The notes beneath the pieces are model-generated. The model saw only the letters and a program-made list of their open reading frames with translations. It ran no database searches and was not told the DNA's origin. This document shows, piece after piece, positions 45,360 to 56,064 of a DNA stretch of 64,000 nucleotides (its first letter is position 1; every line of letters begins with the position of its first letter). A program made the position numbers and the translations under genes. The stretch is from Panicum virgatum (taxonomy: Eukaryota; Streptophyta; Magnoliopsida; Poales; Poaceae), in assembly GCF_016808335.1 (NCBI RefSeq), contig NC_053145.1:30701120-30765119 (forward strand), written 5' to 3'.

Positions 45360-45420
45360 TTTCTCTCTTCTGTGTTGTAAATCGGAGGATGGTGCTTGCT
45401 AAGGATAATTTAACCCAGAA
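45360..45420 (+). repeat. Diverged copy of SWEET4 3' UTR segment
   Basis: CTCTCTTCTGTGTTGTAAAT and the following GGTGCTTGCTAAGGAT align with 37685-37730 (CTCTCTTCTATGCTGTAAAT...GTGCTCGCTGAGGAT) at roughly 80% by eye. The similarity suggests duplication of the gene's 3' flank. No SWEET exon accompanies it. Confidence 0.5.
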
Positions 45421-46070
45421 AGCAGGAAGGGAAAAAATTATTGTGGTTCCCCTGCTCTGCGCTCTGCAAATTCCTCTGTTTCACCATGTTTTTTTGTTAA
45501 ACCATAGTACTGCTTTCTTCATGGCATCGACAATGATATCTTCCATTCTGAAAATTGGAGTCGTCAAATTTGGTGAACGCTAGCCTGACAAATATGTTCC
45601 TCATTCAATTTACTGACGTCAAATCCGTAAGAAAAGTAGTCATGGGAAATCGGTGCTGCTTCTCCCCCTAGTTAGTTGTAAACGCAATAGATTTTGGTAT
45701 GATTCATTTAACCATTGAACAGAAACACGTCTTAGACATTTTTGTATAGTAATTTCAAATTTTCACAGCTTTACATTACTTTGTAAGTGCCTTAAGTAGA
45801 AAATAGTGGTCAAAACATTTTTTTGAAAACTATAGTGGTCAAAACATAGACCATACTATTATAAAAGACATGTAATGCTCATGACAGGAGTCTTCGATAT
45901 GAATATGACCATGAAACTTGTCTTTAATCAACTGGAGCCACTGTTTGATTAGGATTTGACCTAGGCGGCCACGTGAGCTTGGTCGGTTGACTATTATTTA
46001 ACCATAACAGACCATGGCTAGCTACTGTAGTGCTGTAGAGCTAGTACTACTGTAATGCCATGCCTATTAT

Positions 46071-46379
46071 TTAGGCCCCGTTTGGGAGGGCTTCACCGGC
46101 GGCTTCACGAGCGGCTTCAGGTGAAGCCCTCCCAAACGTTTGTTTCAGGACCGGCTTCACGTGGTGAAGCCGGTTCTGAAGCTGTTGGCGGCTTACACAG
46201 GCAAGGTGAAGCCATGAAATCGTGGCTTCACGCGGCTTACACATCAATCTAACAAGTGAAGCTGTTTTGCCAAACATTTTCTAAAACGGCTCCAACTCCA
46301 CCAGAAAAGCCGCTCCATCTGAGGAGCCAGAGCCAGAGCTGTTTTTGGAAGAGCCGAAGCCCTACCAAACGGGGCCTTA
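46071..46379. mobile_element. Tourist-like (PIF/Harbinger-type) MITE with TTA duplication
   Basis: The 303-bp element at 46074-46376 starts GGCCCCGTTTGGGAGGGCTTC, and its end reads as the inverse with one mismatch in about 21 bp. It is flanked by TTA on both sides (46071-46073 and 46377-46379). The interior is rich in GGCTTCAC and GTGAAGCC inverted pieces and can fold into a long hairpin. TTA target duplications point to PIF/Harbinger. Confidence 0.85.
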
Positions 46380-46432
46380 CTCTTCCCACTTCACTGTTGT
46401 AACCTGAAAGACAGCTCTGATGATATCTAATT

Positions 46433-47210
46433 GTGTAAAATACATGAGTGCTCCTCAAATTTGTCTTGAGGTGTCATCTAGGTCCCTAAACTCCTAAAAT
46501 GTATTTTTAGATCCCTAAACTTATCCAGAGGTATATTCGGGACTCTAAACTCTCAAAATGCATCTTCATGTCTCTAAACTTGTCTTAATGTGTCATTTCG
46601 GTTCCTAAACTCTCAAGGCGAATGTTTATATTCCTGAAAATTGCCATTACTTAATTATATTCAAAATGGGATTGCTTATTAAAATATTTTTTCAGTCGAT
46701 TCATTTCGAAAGCCTACCACTAAGACCATTTTTATTCTGAATTAGCTGCTTATTAATCATAAATCATGGGTTAATCTAGATCATTTGATATCAACAGTGG
46801 ATATTATAGTTTTATCGTTTAACATGGAGATATCAATGCTAATATTGAATATTTTCTACTAACTATTTATATTTTGCATGCGCTTTGTATAAATTTATTA
46901 AGATGATTTGTTCCCATTCTCAATAAAAATCAAAATAGCAATTGTATTAAATTTAAAGTAGCAAAAGTATTTATCATTAACTTAAAATAGCAAAACAAAA
47001 TTTATATTAAATTAAAAATAATATCTTGAGAGTTTAAGGACCTGCATGACACAGCGGGACAATTTTATGGACCTAAAAATACATTTTGAGAGATTAGTGA
47101 CCTATGTGACAACTTGAAACAAGTTCAGGGACTTGAAAATGCATTTTAAGAGTTTATGAACCTAGATGACACACCAGAACAAGTTTAGGGACCGCTGGTG
47201 TACTTTACTC
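46433..47210. mobile_element. Non-autonomous MULE (Mutator-like) with long TIRs and 9-bp duplication
   Basis: TATCTAATT occurs at 46424-46432 and again at 47211-47219, exactly flanking a 778-bp element with complementary ends (GTGTAAAATACATGAG... and the inverse of ...GGTGTACTTTACTC). The TIRs extend about 170-200 bp. They are built of iterated units of about 45-60 bp containing GTGTCAT(C)TAGGTCCCTAAACT and AAAATGCATTTT. The centre is AT-rich with no transposase frame. A 9-bp duplication and long TIRs are diagnostic of MULEs. Confidence 0.85.
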
Positions 47211-47219
47211 TATCTAATT

Positions 47220-48515
47220 CATAACAAGTGAAGGTGAAGAACTAATCTGGTTCATGTGTTCTGCTTTCAACACGTTGACATGTGATGACTTGCTGTGGAC
47301 TTGTACAACGGTTGCATTCTTGCTGTGACCACCTGTTGAACGGTGAGAGGAACCCATGGAGGTGAGGTGAAAGTTTTGCCGCCCTGATTCCCAGGTCAAA
47401 TTCGCGAGGACACCGGCGACGACCACACTCTCCTGACTGTGACATGGGCTCCGGGCCTCGAGCCCAAGGTGAGCTCCGAACCTGCCGTGACACTTTTCTG
47501 TCCAGTATGCTGCAGTCACTGTCTGTGGCCTGTACTCCGCATGATATACAAGCCAAGACCACCACTGCTCCGATCGCGCGTGCTTCGTGTGGTGGTCGAC
47601 TGATGGCGACGACAAGCGCGGGCGGCTCGTGTTTGTTAAAGCTCATTGCGTCAAGAAACTGGTGGACTACTTCACTGATCTTGGCAACGCCGCAACCGTG
47701 CAGATTCGAGTGGTGTTGGCAACGACTGGTGTTGGACAACGCTAGAGACGCTATCTTGCTAGATTCGAGTGGGGACATCAGTTCAGCATAGGGATCAGTG
47801 CAGGCAGGACTGTTCTGACCTGGAATTTATATGCAAATTTTATCATTCATCATGTATTGTAGTCAAAACTCAATTAGAGTGGTCTCTCAATGATTGGCAT
47901 AAATGGTTAAGGATTTTTTTTTATCCAGGTACATGGTGACGGTCTAGTCTACAAATTGATAGTCGTTTAATGGTTGTTTCTCCACTTTATGATAGACTGT
48001 GTGCTTTTCTAGTAGAGGCCGAAAATTTATTCAACTATTATTGTATCACATCGATGTAACGCTGATGTTATACTAATAAAATTTTCATTTTCAGAAAAAA
48101 TGGCGACTGATTTTGCTTGGAGATATGGCTTGAGTCTTCAAGTAGTCCGTGACCCTGCTCTGTGGTGTCCGTGCACGGCGCGTTGTGTCGTAGTCGTAGG
48201 ACACCGCTGAGCACAGTTGGTCTTGCTGAAAGCTACCTAACGTGTGTTCTTGAATCAGTGGGTGTTGAGCCTTGCTGTACATACAGAAAGTCACTGTCCG
48301 ACCGTCTGGTAGAAGATGGGAAGACTACTTCGTTCACTCGCTTGGTGCCTTTGCAGTGGTCGGATAGTGGCGATGAGCCGATGACTAGCATAACATAAAC
48401 ATGGTGGGCACTGGGGTAGTCGTGCGCCAGTGCCAGGATTGGCTTTACGGATTTGGCAAGGCCCCTAACTTCCAGAGAATGAAAACAAGGGTGCGTGCAT
48501 GTGTATCGGGGATTT
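47220..48515 (+). repeat. Duplicated segment, copy I (noncoding)
   Basis: Shares many collinear blocks with 51100-52480: TTCAACACGTTGACA / TTCAACACATTGACA, GACCACCTG, AATTCCCAGGTCAAATTCGC-type blocks, TCACTGTCTG...GCCTGTACTCCG, GGCAACGCCGCAACCGT, and GACCCTGCTCTG...GTGCACGGCGC. Open frames here (for example 47778-47242 minus) are not conserved as frames between copies, so I do not call a protein. The ancestral function is unknown: it may be a lncRNA, a dead gene or a repeat. Confidence 0.75.
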
Positions 48516-48521
48516 TGTTCT

Positions 48522-49231
48522 TGTTAGTGATCAAAATTTGCACGGTTAGCCATACCGATTTGAATAGTATGCATAGACCGATCAGACCGGTCTAGGCACT
48601 TTATCAAAATTGATATTTAACTTCACAATCACGCCGAGATGATAAAAATACATATATTGAGAACATTTTGATTTAAAGTTCGGATGAGAGAGTTATAGCT
48701 TCGGAAATATTTGACCTAGGAGTGGACCGGTCATTGGATCCTCACCCCTCTCCCCAAACCAGTCAGAACTGTTGTAGCTGTACAATCTGAGATAAGAGTT
48801 TATTTTGACACAAGATTTGATAGGATTTCAACTCCTAATAGGTAAGAGCTCGCCTCTCTATAAATATATAAAGGATCATAGCCAATTGGGAGTATCCAAT
48901 CAATTAAATTAGATCAATCTATTACTTTTTTACTTTTTATTCTTTTTTCAAACCCTAGCTCTTCCAACTCCGATATGTTATTCTTCCTCTATCTCTATAT
49001 CGTTTGAGGATGCTCTAGGTGGTCTACTGACCCTAGAGCAACCCAAAGATTCGTATGCCCCGACAGCTCCCCCAGAAGGACGTTCGTTGGATCCTCACCC
49101 CTCCCCCCAAACCGGCTTGACCAGTCTGCCACATCGATCTGACCGGTTCGCGCATTGGAGCCACAAGATGTGCCACTGTGTGTTACACGTTCATTGCTCG
49201 GTGTTTTGCGCGGTGTGTTTTCATGTCGACA
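48522..49231 (+). repeat. Solo LTR related to the Tat-1 LTR
   Basis: It starts TGTTAGTGATCAAAATTT and ends CATGTCGACA, with collinear similarity to 29176-29654: ATATAAAGGATCATAGCC, CCAATCAATTAAATTAG, CAAACCCTAGCTCTTCCAA and two GACCGGT motifs near the end. It has a TATA box (TATAAATATATAAAGG) near 48858. No internal retrotransposon sequence or second LTR flanks it, and no target duplication was found. It is likely the product of LTR-LTR recombination, or a truncated relic. Confidence 0.7.
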
Positions 49232-49350
49232 TTTATATAATGTGAGTCATTCAGTTTGTAATAAGTAAACTATTCTATTTTAACCAGATCTATTAAAACT
49301 GCACGAATATTAACATCATCAAACTAGTGTAATAAGGTACACCATGAACT

Positions 49351-49462
49351 ATACTCCCTCTAGTTAGGATTGATTGACTTCTACTACAGCAAAATACAAC
49401 TATGTGCAGGCCAATTTGATTGTCTGCAACATCATCTAATTTTGACTGGATGGAGTGTCATG
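49351..49462. repeat. Possible Stowaway-type MITE relic
   Basis: The left end TACTCCCTCTAGTTAGG resembles the CTCCCTCCGT terminus of Stowaway/Mariner MITEs. An imperfect inverse (GACTGGATGGAGT) occurs about 110 bp later. The ends are too degenerate to fix the TA duplication. Confidence 0.35.
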
Positions 49463-49753
49463 ATAGTACCTTAATTTATTCGATATCACAAGTGCTAAAA
49501 AAATTTATCTATAAATTGTATAAAAACAAAGAAGCTTAGCTTAGAATAGCAGTAAGACGACGGAGAGAGAAGCACTAAGGTCGAAATGAAGCAGGATTCA
49601 ACATTGTTTTGGTTCTGAAAACAGACTTTGTTTTCTTTCTTCAGAGCATTCAGTCTGTACTTTGATAAAGACTATTCTCTGAAGCAGCCCCGACCGACTA
49701 GAACTGTGGCGCCGCAACTTGTTCATTATTTCTCTTGGAGCAGTCTGAAGATA

Positions 49754-49999
49754 TCATATCAGTCCGACATCTAAGCAGGGCTTCCTCCACTGATGACTCA
49801 TGATGCTAAGCTTGCTGCCGTCTGGGAATTTATTCTGCTCTGGCGATCGAGGTGACCTGACACCAGATTTTGGCACCGGATTGAGCGAAAGCATGGATGA
49901 GAATTCTGCCACCAGGCTTTCCACAGCACTAACACGGAATGTCGGATGCAACGCAAACCGTTGGTTACGTTGTGGATAACTCGAAGCAGGTCTGATCAA
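49754..49999 (-). pseudogene. Possible terminal exon of an unrecognised gene
   Basis: The minus-strand frame (RFALHPTFRVSAVESLVAEF, SLNPVPKSGVRSPRSPEQNK, MSHQWRKPCLDVGLI, stop) has a protein-like, low-bias composition rare in the AT-rich surroundings. It is preceded on that strand by an acceptor-like TTTGATCAG near 49992. No partner exon or family was recognised. It could be a captured gene fragment or chance. Confidence 0.3.
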
Positions 50000-50044
50000 A
50001 TGGGGCTCTCTTCTTTATCTCTCCCATCAATTCTAACTGATTAG

Positions 50045-50201
50045 ATTAGATTTAGGGTGGTAAAGGGCCCAACATTTTGAACTAGAAAATCCAAGAGCCG
50101 GACTCTAATCTTATATAATTTTGAGCTAAAAAATTTAAGAACCTTGTTAGGCTGTGAAGAGGCCACTAGGGCCATGGCCCATTACCACCCCTAATTAGAT
50201 T
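50045..50201. mobile_element. hAT-type MITE with 8-bp duplication
   Basis: ATTAGATT at 50045-50052 and 50194-50201 flanks a 141-bp element beginning TAGGGTGGTAAAGGGCC and ending in the inverse GGCCCATTACCACCCCTA. An 8-bp duplication and TAGGG-type ends fit the hAT superfamily. Confidence 0.8.
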
Positions 50202-51099
50202 GTTCTGCGCTTCCAGATGCGGTCCACCTCTTCTCTTTGCTGAAATTGCGGAATGTGCAAAAGCGTATCGGGTATGCAACTATGCATTGTTGTAGGATAA
50301 TTGTTGGTTTTGGCAAGACATGTGTTTTTGTGTGGCATGTGACCATGGCAGCCAAGATGTCTTAAATCTGGATGATACTAAGAGACTATGGATAATTTAT
50401 TTGGATGGATCTCGATGGTTATTATCATATAGATGAAGGTACGAGTATAGCTAGATGTAATTAATAATTGTACATGATTTCGGACCCTCCGCTCGGTTAT
50501 TGCGCCCTTCAATACCGAATCAATCTATCAATGGCACAAGATGGACAAATGTCAAATGATAAAATAAATAGTCCACTTAATTTTTAGAAATAGTTAGTAT
50601 TAAGAACCGGAAAGAAGTCTAGAAATTTCATCAATTAATATTTCCAAGTTTTAACGAGAAACATATTAGAATATTTTTTTGTTCATTTTATAGTTTTGTA
50701 CATGAAAGGTACCAATGTGCCATGTAGAATTAGAATATGACCTAGCCCACATGAGCTTACTCAGTTGACTATTACATGACCAATGCTACGTGAGCTAAAT
50801 CAATATGCAAATCAACTGGAGCGCTTGACTTGAATATGACGTAGGCCACATGTGCTTAACTAGTTGACTACTATTTGGCTTTTATAGGACCTTGGGCTAT
50901 CTGAGCTTATAGGACGTAGGCCACATGTGCTTAACTAGTTGAATACTAAAGATTGTAATAATTCCTTGTGTTTTATTTATTTATTATGTTTCTTTTTCCT
51001 CATCTGTTGTAACCTGAAAGACGGTGCTGAAAATAATTCAGAACAAATGAATAATTGAAGAGTTTTTTTGATCAAGAACTGAAGATTTGTAAAGAAATA
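50202..51099. other. Intergenic AT-rich region with GACCTAGG/CACATGAGCTTA repeats
   Basis: No gene is seen. Between 50735 and 50945 the motif ATATGAC(C/G)TAG(G/C)CCACATG.GCTTA followed by GTTGACTA occurs about three times, matching copies near 44150 and 45960. The segment at 51000-51030 (TGTTGTAACCTGAAAGACGG) matches 46395-46415 upstream of the MULE, extending the duplicated segment leftwards. Confidence 0.55.
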
Positions 51100-52480
51100 A
51101 TACTGTATTGTATATTTTTTATAAGAAAACCAATCTGTCGCGTATGTTCTGTGTTCAACACATTGACAGGTGTCAGTTGTATATTCTTGTTATTGTGACT
51201 TGTGACCACCTGGTGACCGGTGAGACCAACCCATGTAGGTGATGAGAGGTGAACGTGAAACAGTGATGTGGGCCGCCGCCCTGATACAATTCCCAGGTCA
51301 AATTCGCAAGGAAACCGGTCACGACCACACACCCTGATTCTGATGGCGACATGGGATTGAGTCCAAGATGAGCTTCATCAGTCGATCAGTTTCAACCACG
51401 GCACTGCCACTGTTCGAATAGGATCCGACCGACCTTGACGACAACATCTGCTTATTAACCAATAATTGACGCCTCTTGGACGCTGCCGAGTCACTTCTCT
51501 GTCCCGTGGTCACTGTCTGCGGGCCTGTACTCCGGCTGGTACGCAAGCCAAGAGCCCGTGCCGCGGACTGGTCGGCCGCCGGCGATGGCTAGCTCATGAC
51601 ACGGCGCGTGTTTCCTAAGCTAGCTCATCGCGTCGAGAAGCTGATGGGGAGAGCAGCCGTGCCAGGACCGGCCTTCACCGATCCGGCAACGCCGCAACCG
51701 TCCAGACAAAAGCGAACGAACAGGCGTGCATGAGGAGGGGCGCCGGCCAAAGACGATTCGGGATTCTGTTACCTGCTGCTGCCGAGAGCGATGGAGCCTC
51801 CATGGCTATTGTTTTCTGCAATCGGTCAGTCAATCTGCTGAGTGCTGAGCCCAAAACGGACCTCGCTGCCTTCTCTTTGCATGTGGTTGCGAACATGATA
51901 GCGTAAGCACCAGTTCAGCATAGGGAGCAGAGGAACTGACGAATCATCCGTCAGTCAGGCTGTTTGCAAGTATCATTGCAAGGAGAGATCCTGCAAATGA
52001 TGCCTGAGCTTGCCATGGCGACCGATCTTGCTTGGGGACATACTGCTCTGGGGTCTTCAGGCTGTCCAGTACTGAGGCTGTCTGCCCGGCCCGTGGCCGT
52101 GACCCTGCTCTGCGCTGTGCGTGCACGGCGCCTTGTCTTGTAGGACACCGGCGTACTGCACTGAACACGTTTGGTTTTGCTGATTAGGCGACAGCTACCA
52201 AATAATCGTGTGTGTGGCATCATCATTGGCTCTTGAGCATTGCTGTGCTACAGGAGGTCACTGCTGCGATCGCTCGTCTCATATGACGCTGCACAGTGGT
52301 CGGCTGGTGGCAGTGACTGGCATGTCATGGTGCTTGTAATGTTCACCTCCACTCTCGTCATGAAACTGACAGAGCTGCCGCGCCAGGATATCGGCTTTAC
52401 GGATGGAATTTGCATTGACAAGGGCACAAGGCCATAAACACAGAAGAAAAGAAGCGTACGTGCACATGCATCTGCTGGGA
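51100..52480 (+). repeat. Duplicated segment, copy II (noncoding)
   Basis: Collinear with 47220-48515 through the blocks listed there, ending with GGCTTTACGGAT and CGTACGTGCACATGCAT (copy I: GGCTTTACGGAT, GTGCGTGCATGTG). Copy II lacks the Tourist MITE and MULE found beside copy I, so those inserted after the duplication. No coding frame is conserved. Confidence 0.75.
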
Positions 52481-52904
52481 CAGCAAAAGACTGAATGAAG
52501 CGTCCGACGTTCAACATGGCTTTGGATCTCCGTCGAGGACTTGTTTTGGAAGAAAAAAAAAACCCCCTTCTGCTTTACACAAATGACACTTGCCCTGCCG
52601 ATACATTATTCTTCTCTCTCCGTTCACTTTTGTGCGATGTATTTTGTTTAATTGGGACAAGAATTCGACTAATGATCACAATATTACTATATTATTTGAT
52701 GAAAAAATATTCTTAGAGATTTATGCTAAGAAATGCTTGAGATTATTAGTACGTAGGATGATGGTCTTGCCAAGCCCATGAATGATGCGTGCACACTAGA
52801 GCCTGCCTGTTTGTGGGGAATTTTTTTATTTTCAATACAATTTTTAATCAAAATTACATTTTAATACTCAGGATTTCAAAATTTACAAAACTAGGTTACA
52901 ATCG
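52481..52904. other. AT-rich intergenic stretch
   Basis: No supportable gene, transposon terminus or regulatory signal was seen. Confidence 0.5.
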
Positions 52905-53148
52905 TCTACTGGGTGGACGAAATATAGATTTCGTCTACCGGTTAGATGAAATTTGAAGATATTGTCTACCCAGTAGACGAAATCTGTTTTTCGTCTACCC
53001 AACATATGATTTTGGTGGGGGCCATATTATTTTGTCGCACGGTTACGGTCGAAAATGGTAAAAAAAAATCGTCTTCGTAATAGACGATTTTTGGTTTCGT
53101 ATTGTAATTGGACGAAATTGTTCGATATTCGTCTGGCGGTTGGACGAA
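52905..53148. repeat. Array of degenerate hairpin repeats, consensus CGTCTACCGG(G)TAGACGAAAT
   Basis: Six or seven imperfect units: CGTCTACTGGGTGGACGAAAT-like at 52905, CGTCTACCGGTTAGATGAAAT at 52934, GTCTACCCAGTAGACGAAAT at 52966, CGTCTACCCAAC at 52994, CGTCTTCGTAATAGACGATT at 53069, and GTAATTGGACGAAAT and CGTCTGGCGGTTGGACGAAAT at 53103-53148. Each is itself partly self-complementary. Arrays like this are typical of transposon subterminal regions. No terminus was identified. Confidence 0.6.
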
Positions 53149-53149
53149 A

Positions 53150-53471
53150 TCCTCCCCTCGTCGGCCTCCCTCTGTTCTCTCATCTCTCTCCCCCCTCCGT
53201 GCGGCTTGGCGCGAGATCTAGGCGAGCGGCCGGCGCGGGACTCGGAGCAGTCGGCGAGCGGCCCTTCGGCGCGGGGCAAGGGACGTGGCCGGCGGCGGGG
53301 CTAGGCGCGCGGCCGCCGGCTGCTGCTGCCTGTGGGCGCACCGAGCGGCGGGCAGTGCCTGGCTGCCGACCTGCTCGTGCGGGCCCCGCGCGGGGCGGCG
53401 CCAGCGCGTGCGCGTGGGCAGGCGCGGGCAGGCGGCGGAGCAGGCGGGCGCAGGCGACCGGCGGGGAAAGG
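53150..53471 (+). other. GC-rich exon-like block ending in a splice-donor-like site
   Basis: An abrupt change from AT-rich sequence to a GC-rich, open block that starts with a CT-rich leader (CCTCCCTCTGTTCTCTCATC) and ends GGGGAAAG|GTAATTT. It looks like the first exon of a captured or decayed gene. The translation is Ala/Gly/Arg-rich without a recognisable domain, and both strands are open, as expected for GC-rich DNA. Confidence 0.35.
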
Positions 53472-53934
53472 TAATTTTTTTAGATTAAACAATTCAGCTG
53501 GCAAGTCCCGGTACAAAAGTCATAGTGTAGAATGATTTGGATTCAATCTCGTGCTATGTAGCTGTTACGACTTTGCAAAGTTGGTTGATATTCCGATCCG
53601 ACTAGTTTCACAGTACAGCACGTGAGAATAAAGATCTCTTTTACTGATTTAGACATATGTAAACTTTGATCTAATTTTGGATTAAGCTTGATTTAGATAT
53701 AGAATTAGTTACCTGGTGTAGGTATTTTTATATGCATACTTTAGGCATATGTAATTAGTTTAGTTAAATATAATTTGAACTTGTCTTCATGGAGCATCCA
53801 TATATACTTGGAGTTGGAGCATGGAACTTTGATAGATCAATGATATTTTGAATCCCATATACAGTGGTGTATTAAAGTAGTATATCTTTAATGCATAATT
53901 TTTTTTGTAATACCTAATTATTTGAGCACTCAGT
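53472..53934. other. AT-rich sequence before SIRE-2
   Basis: It would be the intron following the GC-rich block if that is an exon. Otherwise nothing is recognised. It ends in TCAGT, the presumed target-site copy of SIRE-2. Confidence 0.4.
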
Positions 53935-56000
53935 TGAGGAATATTGAGTACTCTATCCTGCTTGTGATGAGTGAATTGTCAACCGTGCGGTATGATCGTG
54001 CGCTTGCTCTTTGGATTGCAGGTACACGGGCGTCAAGTGTCGACGGAGAGCTGCCGTGGAGGTGCTGTGGCCGATGGACCGTGCAGTGGACGGCGGTGAA
54101 GGGCAGCCGGGACCGGAGCTCGTGCTGGGCGGCAGCTGTGGTGTCCACTCCTGGATCAAGGGCGCAAGCGGCGACGGAAGGCGGGTTTCTTGGTTTGCGC
54201 CACAAAACCAAGGAGGCGGACGGCGGTTGAAGACGCCAAGTCGTGGAGGCACGGGCGTCGGTCTCGGGACTGACGGAGGCGACAGGCGTCGACGGCGTCT
54301 AGGGCCTCGCTGCGGGCGAGGAGGTGACGGGCGTCGGGCGTCGTTTAGGGCCGTCAAAAGGCCGAGGCGAGAACGGCGTCTAGCACCAGTGCGTGGAGGC
54401 GGGAATCTTTCCGCGCGTGGAGTTTTGGCGGTTTTCTCAAAACCGGCCACCTACCCGGGTTTCGCGGACCCCCCAAAACCGCGAACCGGATCTTCATCGA
54501 CATGGCGGCATCGCAGAGAAGGCTTCGAGTCGAAGAAATAAACTCAGCCATCGGATGAGATCGTGTACATATTTCCGGTTTTGCCCCTACGGGCGTTTTA
54601 GTGTCTATTTGAGTTTAGGGGTAGTTTACTCTTTTGAGTTGAGAGTTGTTGGGGTTAAATATCCCCTCACCCCCTCTCCCTCTCACTTCTTCTTTTTTCC
54701 CCTGGCGCAAGAAACAGCCGCCCCTCTCCTGGAGCCTGGCGCCCCTCTCTCCCTCTCTGTTCTTCCTCCCTCTCATCTCTTAGGGATGGATTTTTGAGTT
54801 TTTGTACTGAGATTGATCGGGAAAGGAGGCCCATCCCTCCTTGTGCCCTCCGGGGTTTTGAATTCACTTCGATTTCATTCATCTTGAGCCTCGTTTGTTT
54901 AAAATTCAACTTTCCTTTGTCGATTCATGAGCACGAGTTGATGGCGTGGTTCTTGATAATTTCGTGACTCTTTGTAGTGATTCAAAACCATCTAGCCTAG
55001 TGCAATACCCTCCGGAATCACGAGCCCTCCCGAATCGAAGTTGTTGCGTTCTTGAGAAAACCCCAATCTTGCTCGGAATTTCTTCGATTCCTTCCAAACC
55101 GTGGAGTGATTCGTCGATTTCTTCCGTCGACATGTTCATGAGTCCTTTGTGATCGTGCCTACGAATTTTGGTGAGATTTGGACTTGATTTGATCCTTCGA
55201 TCATCGAGTTTTTGGGCGAGGCGCGGACTGAAAAAGCGTTTCTGGACTCGAACAGAGTTTTTACCTATCACCGGTTAAACCGACGCTTGTGGTCATGTTG
55301 CGTCGGTTCAACCGGTGAGTAGGTTCTTCGTCTGTTAGGGTTTTCTGCTGCTCACTTATTGCACTGGTGCTTTAGCTCTTTACTGGCATCGGATCAACCG
55401 GTGAGTGAAGTTCGGCTGTTAGGGTTTTGGGGTTTGGATCGTTGAACCGGCGTATAGATTTTCCTAGACCTCGGTTTAACCGGTGCTCAGGAAAATTTGT
55501 TTTGGTGTTCCTCTGGACAACTGCACCGGTGTTTTGGAGTTGAATTCGTCGGTTCAACCGGTGCTCAGTTGTTCATTTTGAGGTGTCTCTGGACAACTGC
55601 ACCGACGTTTTAAGTCGATTTGGTCGGATCATCCGGTGCAGGATCGTCGGTTGAACCGACGCTGTCTAAGGCACTGCATCGGATCAACCGGTGCTTGCTT
55701 TCTCGTGCTACCGGCTCTGCTCGTCGGTTGAACCGACGCCATTCAAACTCAAGCGTCGGATCAACCGGTGAGGTATACCGTGCGTTGTTTCATCTGCTTC
55801 TTCTCGCTGTTTGTTTCCGCGCCACTTCTCGTTTGTCCTAGGATTGTTTTGTGTTAGTGTAGCTCCTCTATAGCTACTCTACACTTCACCTAGGACTCAA
55901 GGGTTGGGTGTGTTCTTGGGATCTTAAGCCGAGCTTTCAATTGCGATAAATTTCGATCGGCTCCCATTAACCCCCCTCTGGTCGCCTTTTCGGTCCCTCA
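53935..56000 (+). repeat. SIRE-2 5' LTR
   Basis: It starts TGAGGAATATTGAG and ends GGTCCCTCA just before the primer site, 2066 bp. Its first 967 bp match 63034-64000. The region 55265-55780 holds about fifteen CGGTT(C/G)AACCG and ACCGGTG motifs. Confidence 0.92.
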
Positions 56001-56002
56001 TT

Positions 56003-56014
56003 TGGTATCAGAGC
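56003..56014 (+). other. Primer-binding site of SIRE-2
   Basis: TGGTATCAGAGC, initiator-Met tRNA type, two bases after the LTR end. Confidence 0.93.
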
Positions 56015-56064
56015 TTGGTTGAGGTTTTCAGTACCTTAACCGGTTCGAAAACCACTTGGCGACC

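Noticed and set aside
47242..47778. 178-codon minus-strand frame in duplicated segment I
   Set aside because: Copy II does not preserve the same frame, so protein-level constraint is not supported.
52905..53148. Regular repeats considered as a CRISPR-like array
   Set aside because: Units are degenerate, unevenly spaced and in plant nuclear DNA, and there are no cas genes.
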